The position numbers were made by a program, and so were the translations under genes. The notes under the pieces were generated by a model. It saw nothing but the letters and a program-made list of their open reading frames with translations. It did not search any database and had not been told where the DNA came from. Shown piece by piece: positions 1-8,539 of a stretch of DNA of 64,000 nucleotides. Source of the DNA: Candidatus Scybalocola faecigallinarum (GTDB lineage Bacteria > Bacillota > Clostridia > Lachnospirales > Lachnospiraceae); assembly GCA_018711005.1 (NCBI GenBank), contig DVIT01000012.1, forward strand, positions 62,001 through 126,000. The letters run 5' to 3'. Each line of letters opens with the position of its first letter. Position 1 is the stretch's first letter.

Positions 1-927
1 ACCTACTATACGGCGCAGGAATATGCGGACCTGATGGAGTCCTCCTCCGGCGAATACTCGGGGATCGGCGTCAGCGTCAGCCAGAGTATTGAGACGGGAG
101 TCATTACTATTGTGAATCCTTTTGAAAACGGACCCGGCTATGAAGCCGGCATGCGCAAGGACGACATTCTCTTTGCTGTGGAAGGGGAGGAAGTGACCGG
201 ACAGGATATAAACAGCGTGGTGGCCAAGATTAAAGGCGAGGCCGGCACAACGGTGGATCTTACTGTATACCGTCCGTCCACAGATGAGTACATTGATATG
301 ACGGTTGAGCGCCGTGTTGTTCAGAATCCTACAGTGACCTATGAAATGAAGGATGGAAACATTGGATATATCCAGGTTACGGAATTTGACGAGGTAACGG
401 TAGAACAGTTTGGCACAGCCATTTCAGACCTTCAGGGTCAGGGCATGCAGGGGCTGGTCGTGGATCTGAGAGATAACCCGGGCGGACTTCTTTCCAGTGT
501 GTGCGATATGCTGGACCGTATCCTGCCGGAGGGAAATCTTCTTGTTTACACTATGGATAAAGACGGGAACCGTGAGGAGCATTATGCGGAAGATGAAGAT
601 TCTCTGGATCTGCCCATGATCGTTCTGGTTAATGGCAACAGTGCCAGCGCATCGGAAATATTTACGGCAGCCCTGCAGGATTATGACAAAGCCACGATTA
701 TGGGAACCACCACCTTTGGTAAGGGGATCGTACAGGTGATCCTGCCTTTGGATGACGGTTCCGCGGTGAAAGTGACCCAGTCCCAGTATTACACACCTAA
801 CGGTGTGTGCATCCACGGAGAAGGGGTAACGCCGGATATAGAAGTAGAGTATGACGCATCGTCAGAGAACGACAACCAGCTGGACGCTGCATTAGAACAG
901 ATGAAAACCATGCTGGGAGAATCATAA
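1..927 (+). CDS. S41 family C-terminal processing peptidase (5' partial)
   Basis: The reading frame is open from base 1, so the gene begins outside the window; what is present is the PDZ and protease part. The segment starting GIGVSVSQS through about base 330 is a PDZ domain that would bind the C-terminus of the substrate. The protease core follows, with GLVVDLRDNPGGLL, the catalytic serine region NGNSASASEIF (around base 635) and the lysine in TFGKGIVQ (around base 722), the Ser/Lys dyad of CtpA/CtpB enzymes. Family members are exported serine proteases; in spore formers CtpB activates the sigma-K checkpoint, but a housekeeping CtpA role is equally possible. The product ends just before a terminator that faces the next, convergent gene. 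Family assignment is firm; the physiological substrate is not known. Confidence 0.93.
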   Translation, partial: TYYTAQEYADLMESSSGEYSGIGVSVSQSIETGVITIVNPFENGPGYEAGMRKDDILFAVEGEEVTGQDINSVVAKIKGEAGTTVDLTVYRPSTDEYIDMTVERRVVQNPTVTYEMKDGNIGYIQVTEFDEVTVEQFGTAISDLQGQGMQGLVVDLRDNPGGLLSSVCDMLDRILPEGNLLVYTMDKDGNREEHYAEDEDSLDLPMIVLVNGNSASASEIFTAALQDYDKATIMGTTTFGKGIVQVILPLDDGSAVKVTQSQYYTPNGVCIHGEGVTPDIEVEYDASSENDNQLDAALEQMKTMLGES

Positions 928-934
928 CACATAA

Positions 935-978
935 AAACCGCCGGGAAAGCAAAGGTTAAAATGCTTTTCCGGCGGTTT
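935..978. terminator. Convergent intrinsic terminator
   Basis: Arms AAACCGCCGGGAAAGCA (935-951) and TGCTTTTCCGGCGGTTT (962-978) pair over 17 positions with one G-T wobble around a 10-nt loop, followed on the plus strand by a T-rich stretch. It lies between the 3' ends of the protease gene and the minus-strand gene after it, so it probably serves the plus strand and perhaps both. Confidence 0.85.
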
Positions 979-981
979 ATT

Positions 982-1518
982 TTATTTCTTCTTTTTGGTG
1001 TTTGCAGTGTTTTTGCTATTTGTATCGTTTTTACTCATCTTTTGTAAAACCTTGTTTTTCAGGCGCTGTCTGAACTTCTGCTTGGGCGGAGCCACCAGTG
1101 CAGGCCCGCGCAGGCTGCGCACTCTTGTAATATAGATTCCGCTGACCGTTGCCTTAACTTCCTGTTTAATGGGAATAAGGTCATAAATCTTTTCATCTGC
1201 AATGAGGACCATGATCCTTGGGCCGACTTTTGCTTTAACAATAGGAACTTTGGAACGGCGTAAAAGCTTTGGTGTGGATTCCACAACAATAGCGGGAAGT
1301 CCGGCCTGCTTTAGGGGCATTCGCTTTTTGTCAATAATGAGCATGGTCATATTCTGAGAATTGGCTTCAATTTCTTTTTGGGACTCATCCATTTTCTTCT
1401 GTTGCTTTTTGCCCCAGACCGAAAGGAAGATGATACCTGCGATCAAGATCACCAGGATGACAATAAGTACGATGAGCCATGGTGATACGGAAAATAGTGT
1501 GAGTGGTGTTAGCGTCAC
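982..1518 (-). CDS. Small single-pass membrane protein of unknown function
   Basis: 178 residues. A GTG start at 1518 is chosen because AAGGAGG sits 7 nt upstream. Residues about 13-35 form one hydrophobic segment (LIVLIVILVILIAGIIFL), followed by a basic/charged linker, a soluble domain of about 90 residues rich in beta-strand-like hydrophobic alternation, and a very basic, Asn/Lys-rich tail ending in KKKK. No catalytic motif is visible. It is last in a minus-strand run after malQ and plsC but separated from plsC by 113 bp holding a long stem-loop, so it may be independently controlled. I do not recognise the family; the soluble part after an N-terminal anchor suggests a cytoplasmic or cell-surface tethered domain, orientation undetermined. 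Confidence 0.75.
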   Translation of the reverse strand: MTLTPLTLFSVSPWLIVLIVILVILIAGIIFLSVWGKKQQKKMDESQKEIEANSQNMTMLIIDKKRMPLKQAGLPAIVVESTPKLLRRSKVPIVKAKVGPRIMVLIADEKIYDLIPIKQEVKATVSGIYITRVRSLRGPALVAPPKQKFRQRLKNKVLQKMSKNDTNSKNTANTKKKK

Positions 1519-1542
1519 GATAGACCCTCCTTATTCTTTTGG

Positions 1543-1594
1543 TACAGTGCATCAAACGCCGGGCCTTTGCGCCAGGCCGAATAAATGCACTGTA
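1543..1594 (-). other. Stem-loop in the leader of the membrane-protein gene
   Basis: TACAGTGCAT (1543-1552) and ATGCACTGTA (1585-1594) form a perfect 10-bp stem, with an inner GGCC/GGCC pairing in the loop. On the minus strand it ends about 18 nt before the ribosome site of the 178-residue gene. No T-run follows in that direction, so it reads as a 5' UTR structure; on the plus strand a T-rich stretch follows. Confidence 0.55.
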
Positions 1595-1631
1595 AATTTT
1601 AACATTTTTTCCCGGAAAAGGAAATAGGGAA

Positions 1632-2366
1632 TCATACAATACTGCTGTTTTTTTCTACAGTTTCCCGGATAATGGACTGGATATGGGCGCCAAGGTGCTT
1701 TCTTTCCTCACGGCTCATAGCCTTTACGTCCACAGGCTTGCCAAATTCAAAAACTACATGGCTGCCTTTGACCCATGGGATATGGCTTTCAAAAATGGAT
1801 TCTGTGTTATTAATGGACACAGGAACAATGGGACAACCGGTTTTTTCCGCGATCTTAAAACTGCCCTCTTTAAACGGCAGCATTTCATTTCCCGGAGAGC
1901 GGGTACCTTCCGGAAAGATCCAGATGGAGGTGCCGTCCTTGATCAGGTCGATGCAGCGCAGCACCATTTTCAGCCCCTCTTTAATGTCATCCCGGTCCAA
2001 AAACTGGCAGTTAATAAACTTCATCCATACACTGATAAAAGGAATTTTTTCCATTTCCTTTTTGGCAATAAAGCCTGTGTTGTTTTTGGCCAGCGTATAT
2101 CCGATAATAATGTCGAAATAGCTTCTGTGGTTGCCTACATACAGCACCGGCGTATCTGCGGGAACATTTTCCAGCCCTTTTACTGTCAGGCGGACGCCGG
2201 ACAAAAACAGGATCGGCTTAAAGCCAAGCTGGCACACCAGCCATTGGGAGCTTTTGATTTTGGCGTTTTTATTAATACAGCCAATGATCGTCTCAATGAG
2301 AAACATAGGGATGCTGAAAATAAAATAAATAAGCAAAAACAGTGCAATGAGTATGAGCCGGATCAT
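1632..2366 (-). CDS. plsC: 1-acyl-sn-glycerol-3-phosphate acyltransferase
   Basis: 244 residues from the ATG at 2366, chosen over upstream in-frame starts because AGAAGG precedes it by about 8 nt and because ATGA couples it to the malQ stop. The product begins with one or two hydrophobic segments (MIRLILIALFLLIYFIF), then carries the acyltransferase signature NHRSYFD (the NHx4D catalytic His-Asp), and the acceptor-binding FPEGTRS motif followed by PFKEGSF and a PVSI strand. Family members acylate lysophosphatidic acid to phosphatidic acid at the membrane in phospholipid synthesis. Translational coupling with malQ has no obvious metabolic reason. Family certain; the exact acyl donor and acceptor are inferred. 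Confidence 0.9.
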   Translation of the reverse strand: MIRLILIALFLLIYFIFSIPMFLIETIIGCINKNAKIKSSQWLVCQLGFKPILFLSGVRLTVKGLENVPADTPVLYVGNHRSYFDIIIGYTLAKNNTGFIAKKEMEKIPFISVWMKFINCQFLDRDDIKEGLKMVLRCIDLIKDGTSIWIFPEGTRSPGNEMLPFKEGSFKIAEKTGCPIVPVSINNTESIFESHIPWVKGSHVVFEFGKPVDVKAMSREERKHLGAHIQSIIRETVEKNSSIV

Positions 2367-3886
2367 AGGATTCGCCTTCTTCCGTATAAAATTGTCAGAT
2401 CCTCCAGATCTTTTGCCAGTTCCGGTGAGAGCATATCGTGTGTGTAACGCCATGACCAGTTCCCTGACGGCGTGCCGGGGGTATTCATGCGGGCTTCGCT
2501 GCCAAGCCAGAGAGCATCCTGTAGCGGAAAAATAACATAGCGGGCAACGCTTCCCATAGCGGTGCGTATAAAATCCCGGGCTACCATGCCGCCGTCACAG
2601 TTCATATAACGGCGCACTTTATCTTTGGAGGCTTCGCTGGCAGAAGCATACCATCCGGCGGTGGTGTCGTTGTCGTGGGTTCCTGTATAGCAGATGCAGT
2701 TTGGCGTGTACAAATGGGGAAGAAAATTATTTTCCTCCACATCGTCAAAGGCAAACTGAAGCACCTTCATTCCGGGAAAATGGAACTGATCCCTGAGCGC
2801 CTCAACCTCCGGTGTGATCACGCCAAGATCCTCGGCAAAAATCGGCAGGTCATTGCCTAAAGCCTGGCAGATGGCATTAAAAAGATCCGCGCCGGGCCCT
2901 TTAAGCCACTTGCCCCGCACTGCCGTCTTTCTTCCGTAAGGCACGGACCAGTATGCTTCAAAGCCGCGGAAATGGTCAATGCGGAGAAAATCCACAAGCT
3001 TCAGCTGGTTTTTAATACGCCGGATCCACCAGGCATAGCCGGTGGCCTTGTGAACGTCCCAGTCGTACAGGGGATTTCCCCACAGCTGGCCTGTCGCTGA
3101 AAAATAATCCGGCGGCACTCCGGCAACGGCCAGAGGATAGCCCTTTTCATTAAGCTGGAACAGCTCTTTATTGGCCCAGATGTCCGCGCTGTCCGGAGAT
3201 ACAAAAATAGGAATATCGCCGATAATGCGGATGCCGTTGTCATGGGCATAGGTTTTTAATTCATCCCACTGGGTAAAAAAGATAAACTGGATAAACTTAT
3301 AATAGCCGGCCTCATCTTTAAAATGGCGCATTAATGCGCGGCGCTGGCGGACGTCGGCATTTTTATGCTCCAGGGGCCACTCAAGCCATGCCTTGCCCCC
3401 GTTGGCGTCCTTTAATGCCATAAAAAGAGCATAATCATCAAGCCATGCTTTATTTTTCCTGCAAAAGGATGCATAAGCTGCGGCAAAGGATGCGTTAAGC
3501 TCCGGTGTTTTGAAATTTTCATAGGCCATATGCAGGAGCTTTGTTTTGTAAATAATGACCGGGCCGAAATCCACCTTTTCTTCGTCCCATTCCGGAATAT
3601 CTTCCAGATCTTCCGGAGAAAGAAGGCCCATGTCTTTAAGTCGGTCCGGGCTGATGATCAGGGGCTGTCCGGCAAAAGATGAAAAGGACTGGTAAGGGGA
3701 ATCGCCGTATCCGGTAGGGCCTAAAGGCAGGCACTGCCACAGACTTTGGCCGGCTGCCTTTAAAAAGTCGATAAATTGGTATGCGCCATCTCCCAGATCT
3801 CCGATCCCATAAGGGCTTGGAAAAGAAGTGGGGTGGGCTAAAATTCCGGAAAACCGCTTTTGCACAGCGGCTGCTTTTTTCCGCAT
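2363..3886 (-). CDS. malQ: 4-alpha-glucanotransferase (amylomaltase)
   Basis: 507 residues, normal for a bacterial amylomaltase. The start at 3886 (MRKKAAAVQ) is preceded by GGGAGG 8 nt upstream; longer in-frame versions lack a ribosome site. GH77 hallmarks are all present: SPYGIGDLG near the N-terminus, the nucleophile Asp in LRIDHFRG, the acid/base Glu in FAEDLGV and the transition-state Asp in GTHDNDT. The enzyme disproportionates maltodextrins in the cytosol and pairs with glycogen/maltose metabolism; glgC and glgD lie 15 kb away. The malQ stop overlaps the plsC start by four bases. Confidence 0.96.
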   Translation of the reverse strand: MRKKAAAVQKRFSGILAHPTSFPSPYGIGDLGDGAYQFIDFLKAAGQSLWQCLPLGPTGYGDSPYQSFSSFAGQPLIISPDRLKDMGLLSPEDLEDIPEWDEEKVDFGPVIIYKTKLLHMAYENFKTPELNASFAAAYASFCRKNKAWLDDYALFMALKDANGGKAWLEWPLEHKNADVRQRRALMRHFKDEAGYYKFIQFIFFTQWDELKTYAHDNGIRIIGDIPIFVSPDSADIWANKELFQLNEKGYPLAVAGVPPDYFSATGQLWGNPLYDWDVHKATGYAWWIRRIKNQLKLVDFLRIDHFRGFEAYWSVPYGRKTAVRGKWLKGPGADLFNAICQALGNDLPIFAEDLGVITPEVEALRDQFHFPGMKVLQFAFDDVEENNFLPHLYTPNCICYTGTHDNDTTAGWYASASEASKDKVRRYMNCDGGMVARDFIRTAMGSVARYVIFPLQDALWLGSEARMNTPGTPSGNWSWRYTHDMLSPELAKDLEDLTILYGRRRIL

Positions 3887-3952
3887 AGTAAAAACCTCCC
3901 TAAGTAAATTGATTTCCCACGGCAGGGCCTGGGAAAATCGGACGAAGCAACA

Positions 3953-3969
3953 CTCCGGCGATGCCGGAG
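3953..3969 (-). other. Hairpin upstream of malQ
   Basis: CTCCGGC (3953-3959) and GCCGGAG (3963-3969) make a perfect 7-bp stem with a 3-nt loop, 67 nt before the malQ start. Together with a second weak pairing near 3918-3934 it suggests a structured malQ leader. No convincing malQ promoter was found in 3887-4127. Confidence 0.45.
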
Positions 3970-4127
3970 AATCACACACTAATACCATCATACACGATTT
4001 TTGCCGGAAAGCATAGACAAAAAAATAAAAAACCTGTAACAGGAGCGGTTTTTTTACGTATATATAATCTGAGAGCCTGTAAAGGCATAAGACTGTGCTG
4101 TCTCAAAAGGGAATTGGAGGATGGAAT

Positions 4128-4520
4128 ATGGCATTTGACAATGAGCGATACAAAACAGATGTGGAATATATGAAAACCTTTTATCCGCCCATGGCCCGGG
4201 AAATCCTGGCCTGTGTCACCCAGGTATGCGACCGGGAGGAATATGAAGGAAGCCCTATGTTTGACGAATTTTTCGACCGGGTCCGTTTTCTTAAAATGGC
4301 CGATGAGGTTTATCAAATGGCAGCCTATATGGAAAATATGTACCGCCCGGTTTTGGAGGAGGATGAAGCTCTGGCGCCGGGAGGACATTGCGTCAGCTGC
4401 CGGGGTACGGACAGCTGGCTGAAAAATCTTATTGCTGTAACACTCATTGGCGAGATCCACTACCGGCGGTGGAGGTATTTCAGCCGCAAGCAGGTCACCC
4501 CTTCGCCGGCGTGGCATTAG
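4128..4520 (+). CDS. Small conserved-looking protein of unknown function
   Basis: 130 residues from the ATG at 4128, which follows TTGGAGG. The sequence has an acidic, Tyr/Met-rich helical first half (MAFDNERYKTDVEYMKTFYP), a short GHCVSC segment, and an end with clustered aromatic and basic residues (EIHYRRWRYFSRKQ), an arrangement I associate with small uncharacterised Lachnospiraceae proteins but cannot name. Directly after its stop comes a second TAG and then 48 more sense codons in the same frame (see the separate note on 4524-4670), raising the question of whether this gene was once longer. A TATAAT sits at 4063-4068 without a good -35 box. Confidence 0.6.
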   Translation: MAFDNERYKTDVEYMKTFYPPMAREILACVTQVCDREEYEGSPMFDEFFDRVRFLKMADEVYQMAAYMENMYRPVLEEDEALAPGGHCVSCRGTDSWLKNLIAVTLIGEIHYRRWRYFSRKQVTPSPAWH

Positions 4521-4523
4521 TAG

Positions 4524-4670
4524 GGAAATCCGCAGACCGTCCTTGTACTGAACGGAGAAATGTTTTATAATAAAGGGTACCCTGCGCAGGTCATAAAATA
4601 TCCTGCGCAGGGGGATGCACATGTCGGTGCCGCCGTTGGTGCGGTATGGATGTTTAGAAAGCAGGAGTAA
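4524..4670 (+). pseudogene. In-frame 48-codon stretch after a double stop; possible gene remnant or small ORF
   Basis: After consecutive TAG TAG at 4518-4523 the same frame stays open for 48 codons to TAA at 4668. The residues (for example TVLVLNGEMFYNKGYPAQV and VGAAVGAVWMFRKQE) have the hydrophobic alternation of a folded protein rather than of noncoding DNA. The only in-frame ATG is at 4560. A perfect hairpin (4580-4612) lies within it. It could be a decayed C-terminus, a separate short peptide or chance. Confidence 0.3.
4580..4612 (+). other. Perfect hairpin in the intergenic stretch
   Basis: CCCTGCGCAGG (4580-4590) and CCTGCGCAGGG (4602-4612) pair perfectly around an 11-nt AT-rich loop. 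There is no T-run after it, so it is not a standard terminator for either strand. Each arm is itself nearly self-complementary. Confidence 0.6.
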
Positions 4671-4675
4671 GTTTA

Positions 4676-5890
4676 ATGGAACAATTACAACATTTGTTGG
4701 ATGAAATTATAGATGAAAATTTGAAAAATATAACTATCAGCGGCCCACGCCACGCCGATGGGGTATCGAAAATAAAGATCCGCCCGGTCGTGCTTAAGGG
4801 CCAGGTAAAATTTCAGTCCACCCGGTACGTGGGCGCCCAGGTGCTTCATGCCAATGACGATGCCAAAGCATTGGCAGAAAAGATCCTGGAATGGATGGCA
4901 AAGGATTTCCGCCAGCTTCAGGCCCGGACAGGGACGATGGATGTGACTGTGCTGGTGAGCAAAAAGGGAAAGGTCACTATAAAAAAGAGCGCTTCCAAAA
5001 TGAGCGATTCCTCTCAGGAAAGTGCAGCGCCTGTGGATCCCTTTGCCCTGGTGGCTTCCCACAACCGGGAAAAACGCTATATTTTAAAAGAAGGCTGCCC
5101 GGTGGATTTCCTTGTGGATCTGGGGGTCATGACCCGGGACGGGACTGTGGTCCGTTCCAGATATGACAAGTTCCGCCAGATCAACCGTTTTCTGGAATTT
5201 ATTGAAGATATTCTTCCGGCCCTGGACAAAGGACGGACGGTGCATATTATTGATTTTGGCTGCGGAAAGTCGTATCTGACCTTTGCCATGTATTATTATC
5301 TGAAGGTCCTTAACGGATATGATATCGAGATCACAGGCCTTGACCTTAAAAAAGATGTGATCCGCCGGTGTAATACCCTTGCCCAGCGGTACGGCTATGA
5401 CCGGCTCCGTTTCCTTCATGGGGATATTGCCTCCTATGAAGGCTGTGAATCTGTGGATATGGTCGTTACTCTCCATGCCTGTGATACCGCTACAGACGAG
5501 GCCCTTTACAAGGCTGTGCTGTGGAACGCCAAAGTGATCCTGTCTGTCCCATGCTGCCAGCACGAGCTGAACCGGCAGATTTCCTGCGACGCTTTAGCTC
5601 CTGTGCTCCAGTACGGGCTTTTAAAGGAGCGGATGGCCGCCCTGGTGACCGACGGCATGCGGGCCCAGCTGTTAAAGTCTGCCGGCTATAAGACCCAGGT
5701 GCTGGAATTTATTGATATGGAGCATACGCCTAAAAACATACTGATCCGGGGCATTAAAGAGCCTAAAGCGGCGCCTTTTGCTCTGTCCCCCCAGTATATT
5801 TCCTGCAAGGAGCTGCTGCATGTGACGCCCCGGCTGGAAACATTGCTTCTGGACCATTTTGGTCTTAAAGGTTATGGGGAGGAGGGGTAA
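4676..5890 (+). CDS. Class I SAM-dependent methyltransferase
   Basis: 404 residues; ATG at 4676 preceded by AGGAG. An N-terminal region of about 130 residues is followed by a Rossmann methyltransferase domain: SAM-binding motif I IIDFGCGKSYLTF (about residue 185), an acidic motif TGLDLKKD, then HGDIASYEG and the LHACDTATDEAL loop, and a CCQHEL motif. This combination is typical of the Methyltransf_32 group related to RRNAD1/METTL25-type proteins, whose bacterial substrates are not established; rRNA or tRNA is the usual guess. The stop overlaps the next start by one base (TAATG), so the two are translationally coupled. Confidence 0.85.
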   Translation: MEQLQHLLDEIIDENLKNITISGPRHADGVSKIKIRPVVLKGQVKFQSTRYVGAQVLHANDDAKALAEKILEWMAKDFRQLQARTGTMDVTVLVSKKGKVTIKKSASKMSDSSQESAAPVDPFALVASHNREKRYILKEGCPVDFLVDLGVMTRDGTVVRSRYDKFRQINRFLEFIEDILPALDKGRTVHIIDFGCGKSYLTFAMYYYLKVLNGYDIEITGLDLKKDVIRRCNTLAQRYGYDRLRFLHGDIASYEGCESVDMVVTLHACDTATDEALYKAVLWNAKVILSVPCCQHELNRQISCDALAPVLQYGLLKERMAALVTDGMRAQLLKSAGYKTQVLEFIDMEHTPKNILIRGIKEPKAAPFALSPQYISCKELLHVTPRLETLLLDHFGLKGYGEEG

Positions 5891-8409
5891 TGCTGAAATT
5901 AAAGCTGAAAACAAAGTTCATTTTAGCCGGAACATATATCCTTACCTTTATCCTGGCCCTTGTGATCACATGTTTTATACAAAACTGGGGCATCCGCGGA
6001 AGCGATTCGTCCAGTGGGCAGACACTTCCGGTGATCTATGTCAGCTGCGAGGATTCCATGATCAACAAAATGGATGCCTATATCACCCCTATTGACTGCG
6101 GATATTTGCGGGAGACCGTATCAGTGCTTGGAGCTGACGGGAGCCTTTTGCTGGATGTTTTTGGAAATGACTGTCTGGTGGAATCCCTGAATTATTCGGT
6201 TTCTGATGCGGCCAACGAATATGTAGTAGAGGAAGGCACCGCATCATTGTCCCAAAGCTCAGGGGCAGGCCTGCGCTATGTGGTCCGGGTGGACAATCCC
6301 CTGGTGGAAGGCCGGGAATACTGCCTGACGCTGACCATGACAGATACAGAAGGGGAGCAGTATTACTTTTATACCCGGATCGTGTCCGGAAATGACCATA
6401 AGCTTTCCGACAAGCTGTCCTTTGTATGGGAGTTTAATCAAAATACCATGAATCCGGAGAAAAGTTCTTCTGTGGAGCCTTATTTACAGACCTCCGGGTT
6501 AAATGATAATACGACCTTTACCAATGTGGATATTTATTCCAGCACCTTTATGGTCATGTGGGGAAACAGTTCCCCGTCCGTATCCGGGCGTATTGCCACA
6601 AATATTAAGGCCATCAGCGCCCAGGCAGCCACTATACAGCTGCTGTATAAGGTCCAGGTGTACGAGGATGCTTCCAGCTATAAAGAATACTATGTGAATG
6701 AATATTATACCGTCCAGATGGATGACAGTACCTGGCGGCTGCGGGATTTTCACCGGGCATTAAGCGAGATCCCGGACAGCAATTCCTTTGAGATCACATC
6801 CAACCAGCTCCGCCTTGGGGTTGTATCTGAAAGCAGCCTGGGCCTTGTGTCCGCCGAGACGGATCAGGGATATGCCGCTGTATTTACTATGGACGGCAGC
6901 CTGTGGTATTACGATGTGTCCAATAATATTATGACCCGGGTCATTGCGCCGGATCCTTCGGAAAATGCTTCGGGACGGTACCCCTTTGGGATCAAGGCAC
7001 TAGATATTGAGGAAAATGGAACGCTGCATTTTATTGTTTACGGTTACATGCCTTCCGGCGATCACGGGGGAGAGACAGGGATCGGTGTTTATACCTATGA
7101 TCCGGATCAAAATACGGCTCAGGAGCAGGCCTTTATCCCTTCAGACCGGGGCTATGAAATGCTCATGATGGATGTGGAAAAGCTGGCCTTTATGAATGAT
7201 GACCACGAGCTGTATTTATGCCTGAACGATATTGTTTACCGCATTGACGCCCAGACCGGACAGGCCAGGGAAGTGATCGAGCAGCTGGACATTAATAATT
7301 ACAAGCTCAGCGCCGACGGCACGGTGCTGGCCATGCCCAATGATCCTCAGGCAGCCAATGCGGATCAGATCCTTGTATATTATCTGGATACCGGGGAAGA
7401 AAAGACCATCAGCGCCGATGGAAAAGTGGTGCGCCTTCTGGGATTTTTCGGCAATGACCTGGTATATGGCACTGCGGATCCGTCCATGGTTTATGAGGAC
7501 AGTGTAGGCTCGCAGATCGTGCCTATGGATACGTTGTATATTGTGGACCGGGATCTGAACGTGGTGCGGGAATATGCGGCGGATGGAAAGTATATTACCG
7601 GCGTGCAGATGGGTGAATCCACCATTAATATTGCCCTGGCTACTGCTTCGGAGCAAAACGGGACAACAGTTTTTACCAATGCCCAGGGGGATTACCTGGT
7701 TTACAATGAAACTGAGGAAGAACAGGATATTTACCTGACAAATGTTCATGATTCTGTCATGGGCAATGAGGTTTATATTCAGCTTCCGTCATCTCTGGCC
7801 TCCCAGGCGCTGAGCCGTGAAGGTGTGGTGCGTACCGGGGGCGAGGCTGTGTTTGAGATTGAAGCAAGTACAGAAACGGCGGAAAAATATTATTTGTATA
7901 CCGGCGACGGGCTGTACAGGGATTACACGGATCTTGTGGAAGCTATCCTGGCATGTACTCAGCCCACAGGGATCGTTGTCAGCGAAAGCAAGGAGATTGT
8001 GTGGGAAAAGTCAGTGATCAGCAGCCAGCACCGGACAACGTTTGAAACCATTGAGCAGGGAGATCCGGTGACGTCCATTGTGCGGGCCATTTGCGCTTAT
8101 GCGGAAAATAACAGCCAGGTGACTGTGGATCCTTCCATGTCCTTAAGCCAGGCCCTTTCAGCCAATCTGACCCAGCACCAGGTGGTCAGCCTGAGAGGTC
8201 TTTCTCTGGATGATGTGCTGTACTTTGTTTACAGCGACCGTCTTGTGGGGGTCCAGCGCCAGGAAGGTGATTTTGTGATCATCGTTGGATATGATCCCTA
8301 TTATCTCCAGGTGGCCGATCCGTCTACCGGCACGGTAAGCGACTGGAATTACGAATATTTTACCGACGCTTTCCAGGAGGAAGGCAATATATTCCTCAGC
8401 TACTATTAA
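5890..8409 (+). CDS. Large membrane-anchored extracytoplasmic protein, propeller-like with degenerate C39-like C-terminus
   Basis: 839 residues, start overlapping the preceding stop. One hydrophobic segment (about residues 10-31) then a long polar region, so it is most likely a membrane-anchored exported protein. Residues about 300-650 contain repeated strand-turn units (FTMDGSLWYYDV, YRIDAQTGQ, YIVDRDLNVVREY) resembling beta-propeller blades. The last 170 residues resemble a C39-type papain-like domain: LVGVQRQEGDFVIIVGYD followed by DP and a final GNIF motif, but the usual His before the hydrophobic strand is Asp and no catalytic Cys is evident. Function unknown; I infer a scaffold or sensor on the cell surface linked with the methyltransferase gene only by operon position. 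Confidence 0.7.
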   Translation: MLKLKLKTKFILAGTYILTFILALVITCFIQNWGIRGSDSSSGQTLPVIYVSCEDSMINKMDAYITPIDCGYLRETVSVLGADGSLLLDVFGNDCLVESLNYSVSDAANEYVVEEGTASLSQSSGAGLRYVVRVDNPLVEGREYCLTLTMTDTEGEQYYFYTRIVSGNDHKLSDKLSFVWEFNQNTMNPEKSSSVEPYLQTSGLNDNTTFTNVDIYSSTFMVMWGNSSPSVSGRIATNIKAISAQAATIQLLYKVQVYEDASSYKEYYVNEYYTVQMDDSTWRLRDFHRALSEIPDSNSFEITSNQLRLGVVSESSLGLVSAETDQGYAAVFTMDGSLWYYDVSNNIMTRVIAPDPSENASGRYPFGIKALDIEENGTLHFIVYGYMPSGDHGGETGIGVYTYDPDQNTAQEQAFIPSDRGYEMLMMDVEKLAFMNDDHELYLCLNDIVYRIDAQTGQAREVIEQLDINNYKLSADGTVLAMPNDPQAANADQILVYYLDTGEEKTISADGKVVRLLGFFGNDLVYGTADPSMVYEDSVGSQIVPMDTLYIVDRDLNVVREYAADGKYITGVQMGESTINIALATASEQNGTTVFTNAQGDYLVYNETEEEQDIYLTNVHDSVMGNEVYIQLPSSLASQALSREGVVRTGGEAVFEIEASTETAEKYYLYTGDGLYRDYTDLVEAILACTQPTGIVVSESKEIVWEKSVISSQHRTTFETIEQGDPVTSIVRAICAYAENNSQVTVDPSMSLSQALSANLTQHQVVSLRGLSLDDVLYFVYSDRLVGVQRQEGDFVIIVGYDPYYLQVADPSTGTVSDWNYEYFTDAFQEEGNIFLSYY

Positions 8410-8417
8410 TACAGGGC

Positions 8418-8446
8418 TTGGAAAATAAAAGAAACTATGCTAAGAT
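8418..8446 (+). promoter_or_regulatory. Candidate sigma-A promoter of asnS
   Basis: TTGGAA (8418-8423), a 17-nt spacer and TAAGAT (8441-8446), each box four of six to consensus. It lies directly after the stop of the 839-residue gene. No T-box specifier or antiterminator is seen in the 90-nt leader. Confidence 0.45.
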
Positions 8447-8539
8447 AGGATGATATCAGGGCTTTAAGGCCATGCTTTTGATGATTTGGGAAATGCGTGG
8501 CTTTTGCCGCCTGAAAATATGAAGAAGGAGGAATTTGAG

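Noticed and set aside
1683..2447. Plus-strand frame of 254 codons opposite plsC
   Set aside because: The plsC frame carries the NHx4D and EGTRS motifs; the opposite frame shows no family features.
8447..8539. T-box leader of asnS
   Set aside because: No T-box sequence, specifier loop or terminator/antiterminator pair is visible in the short leader.
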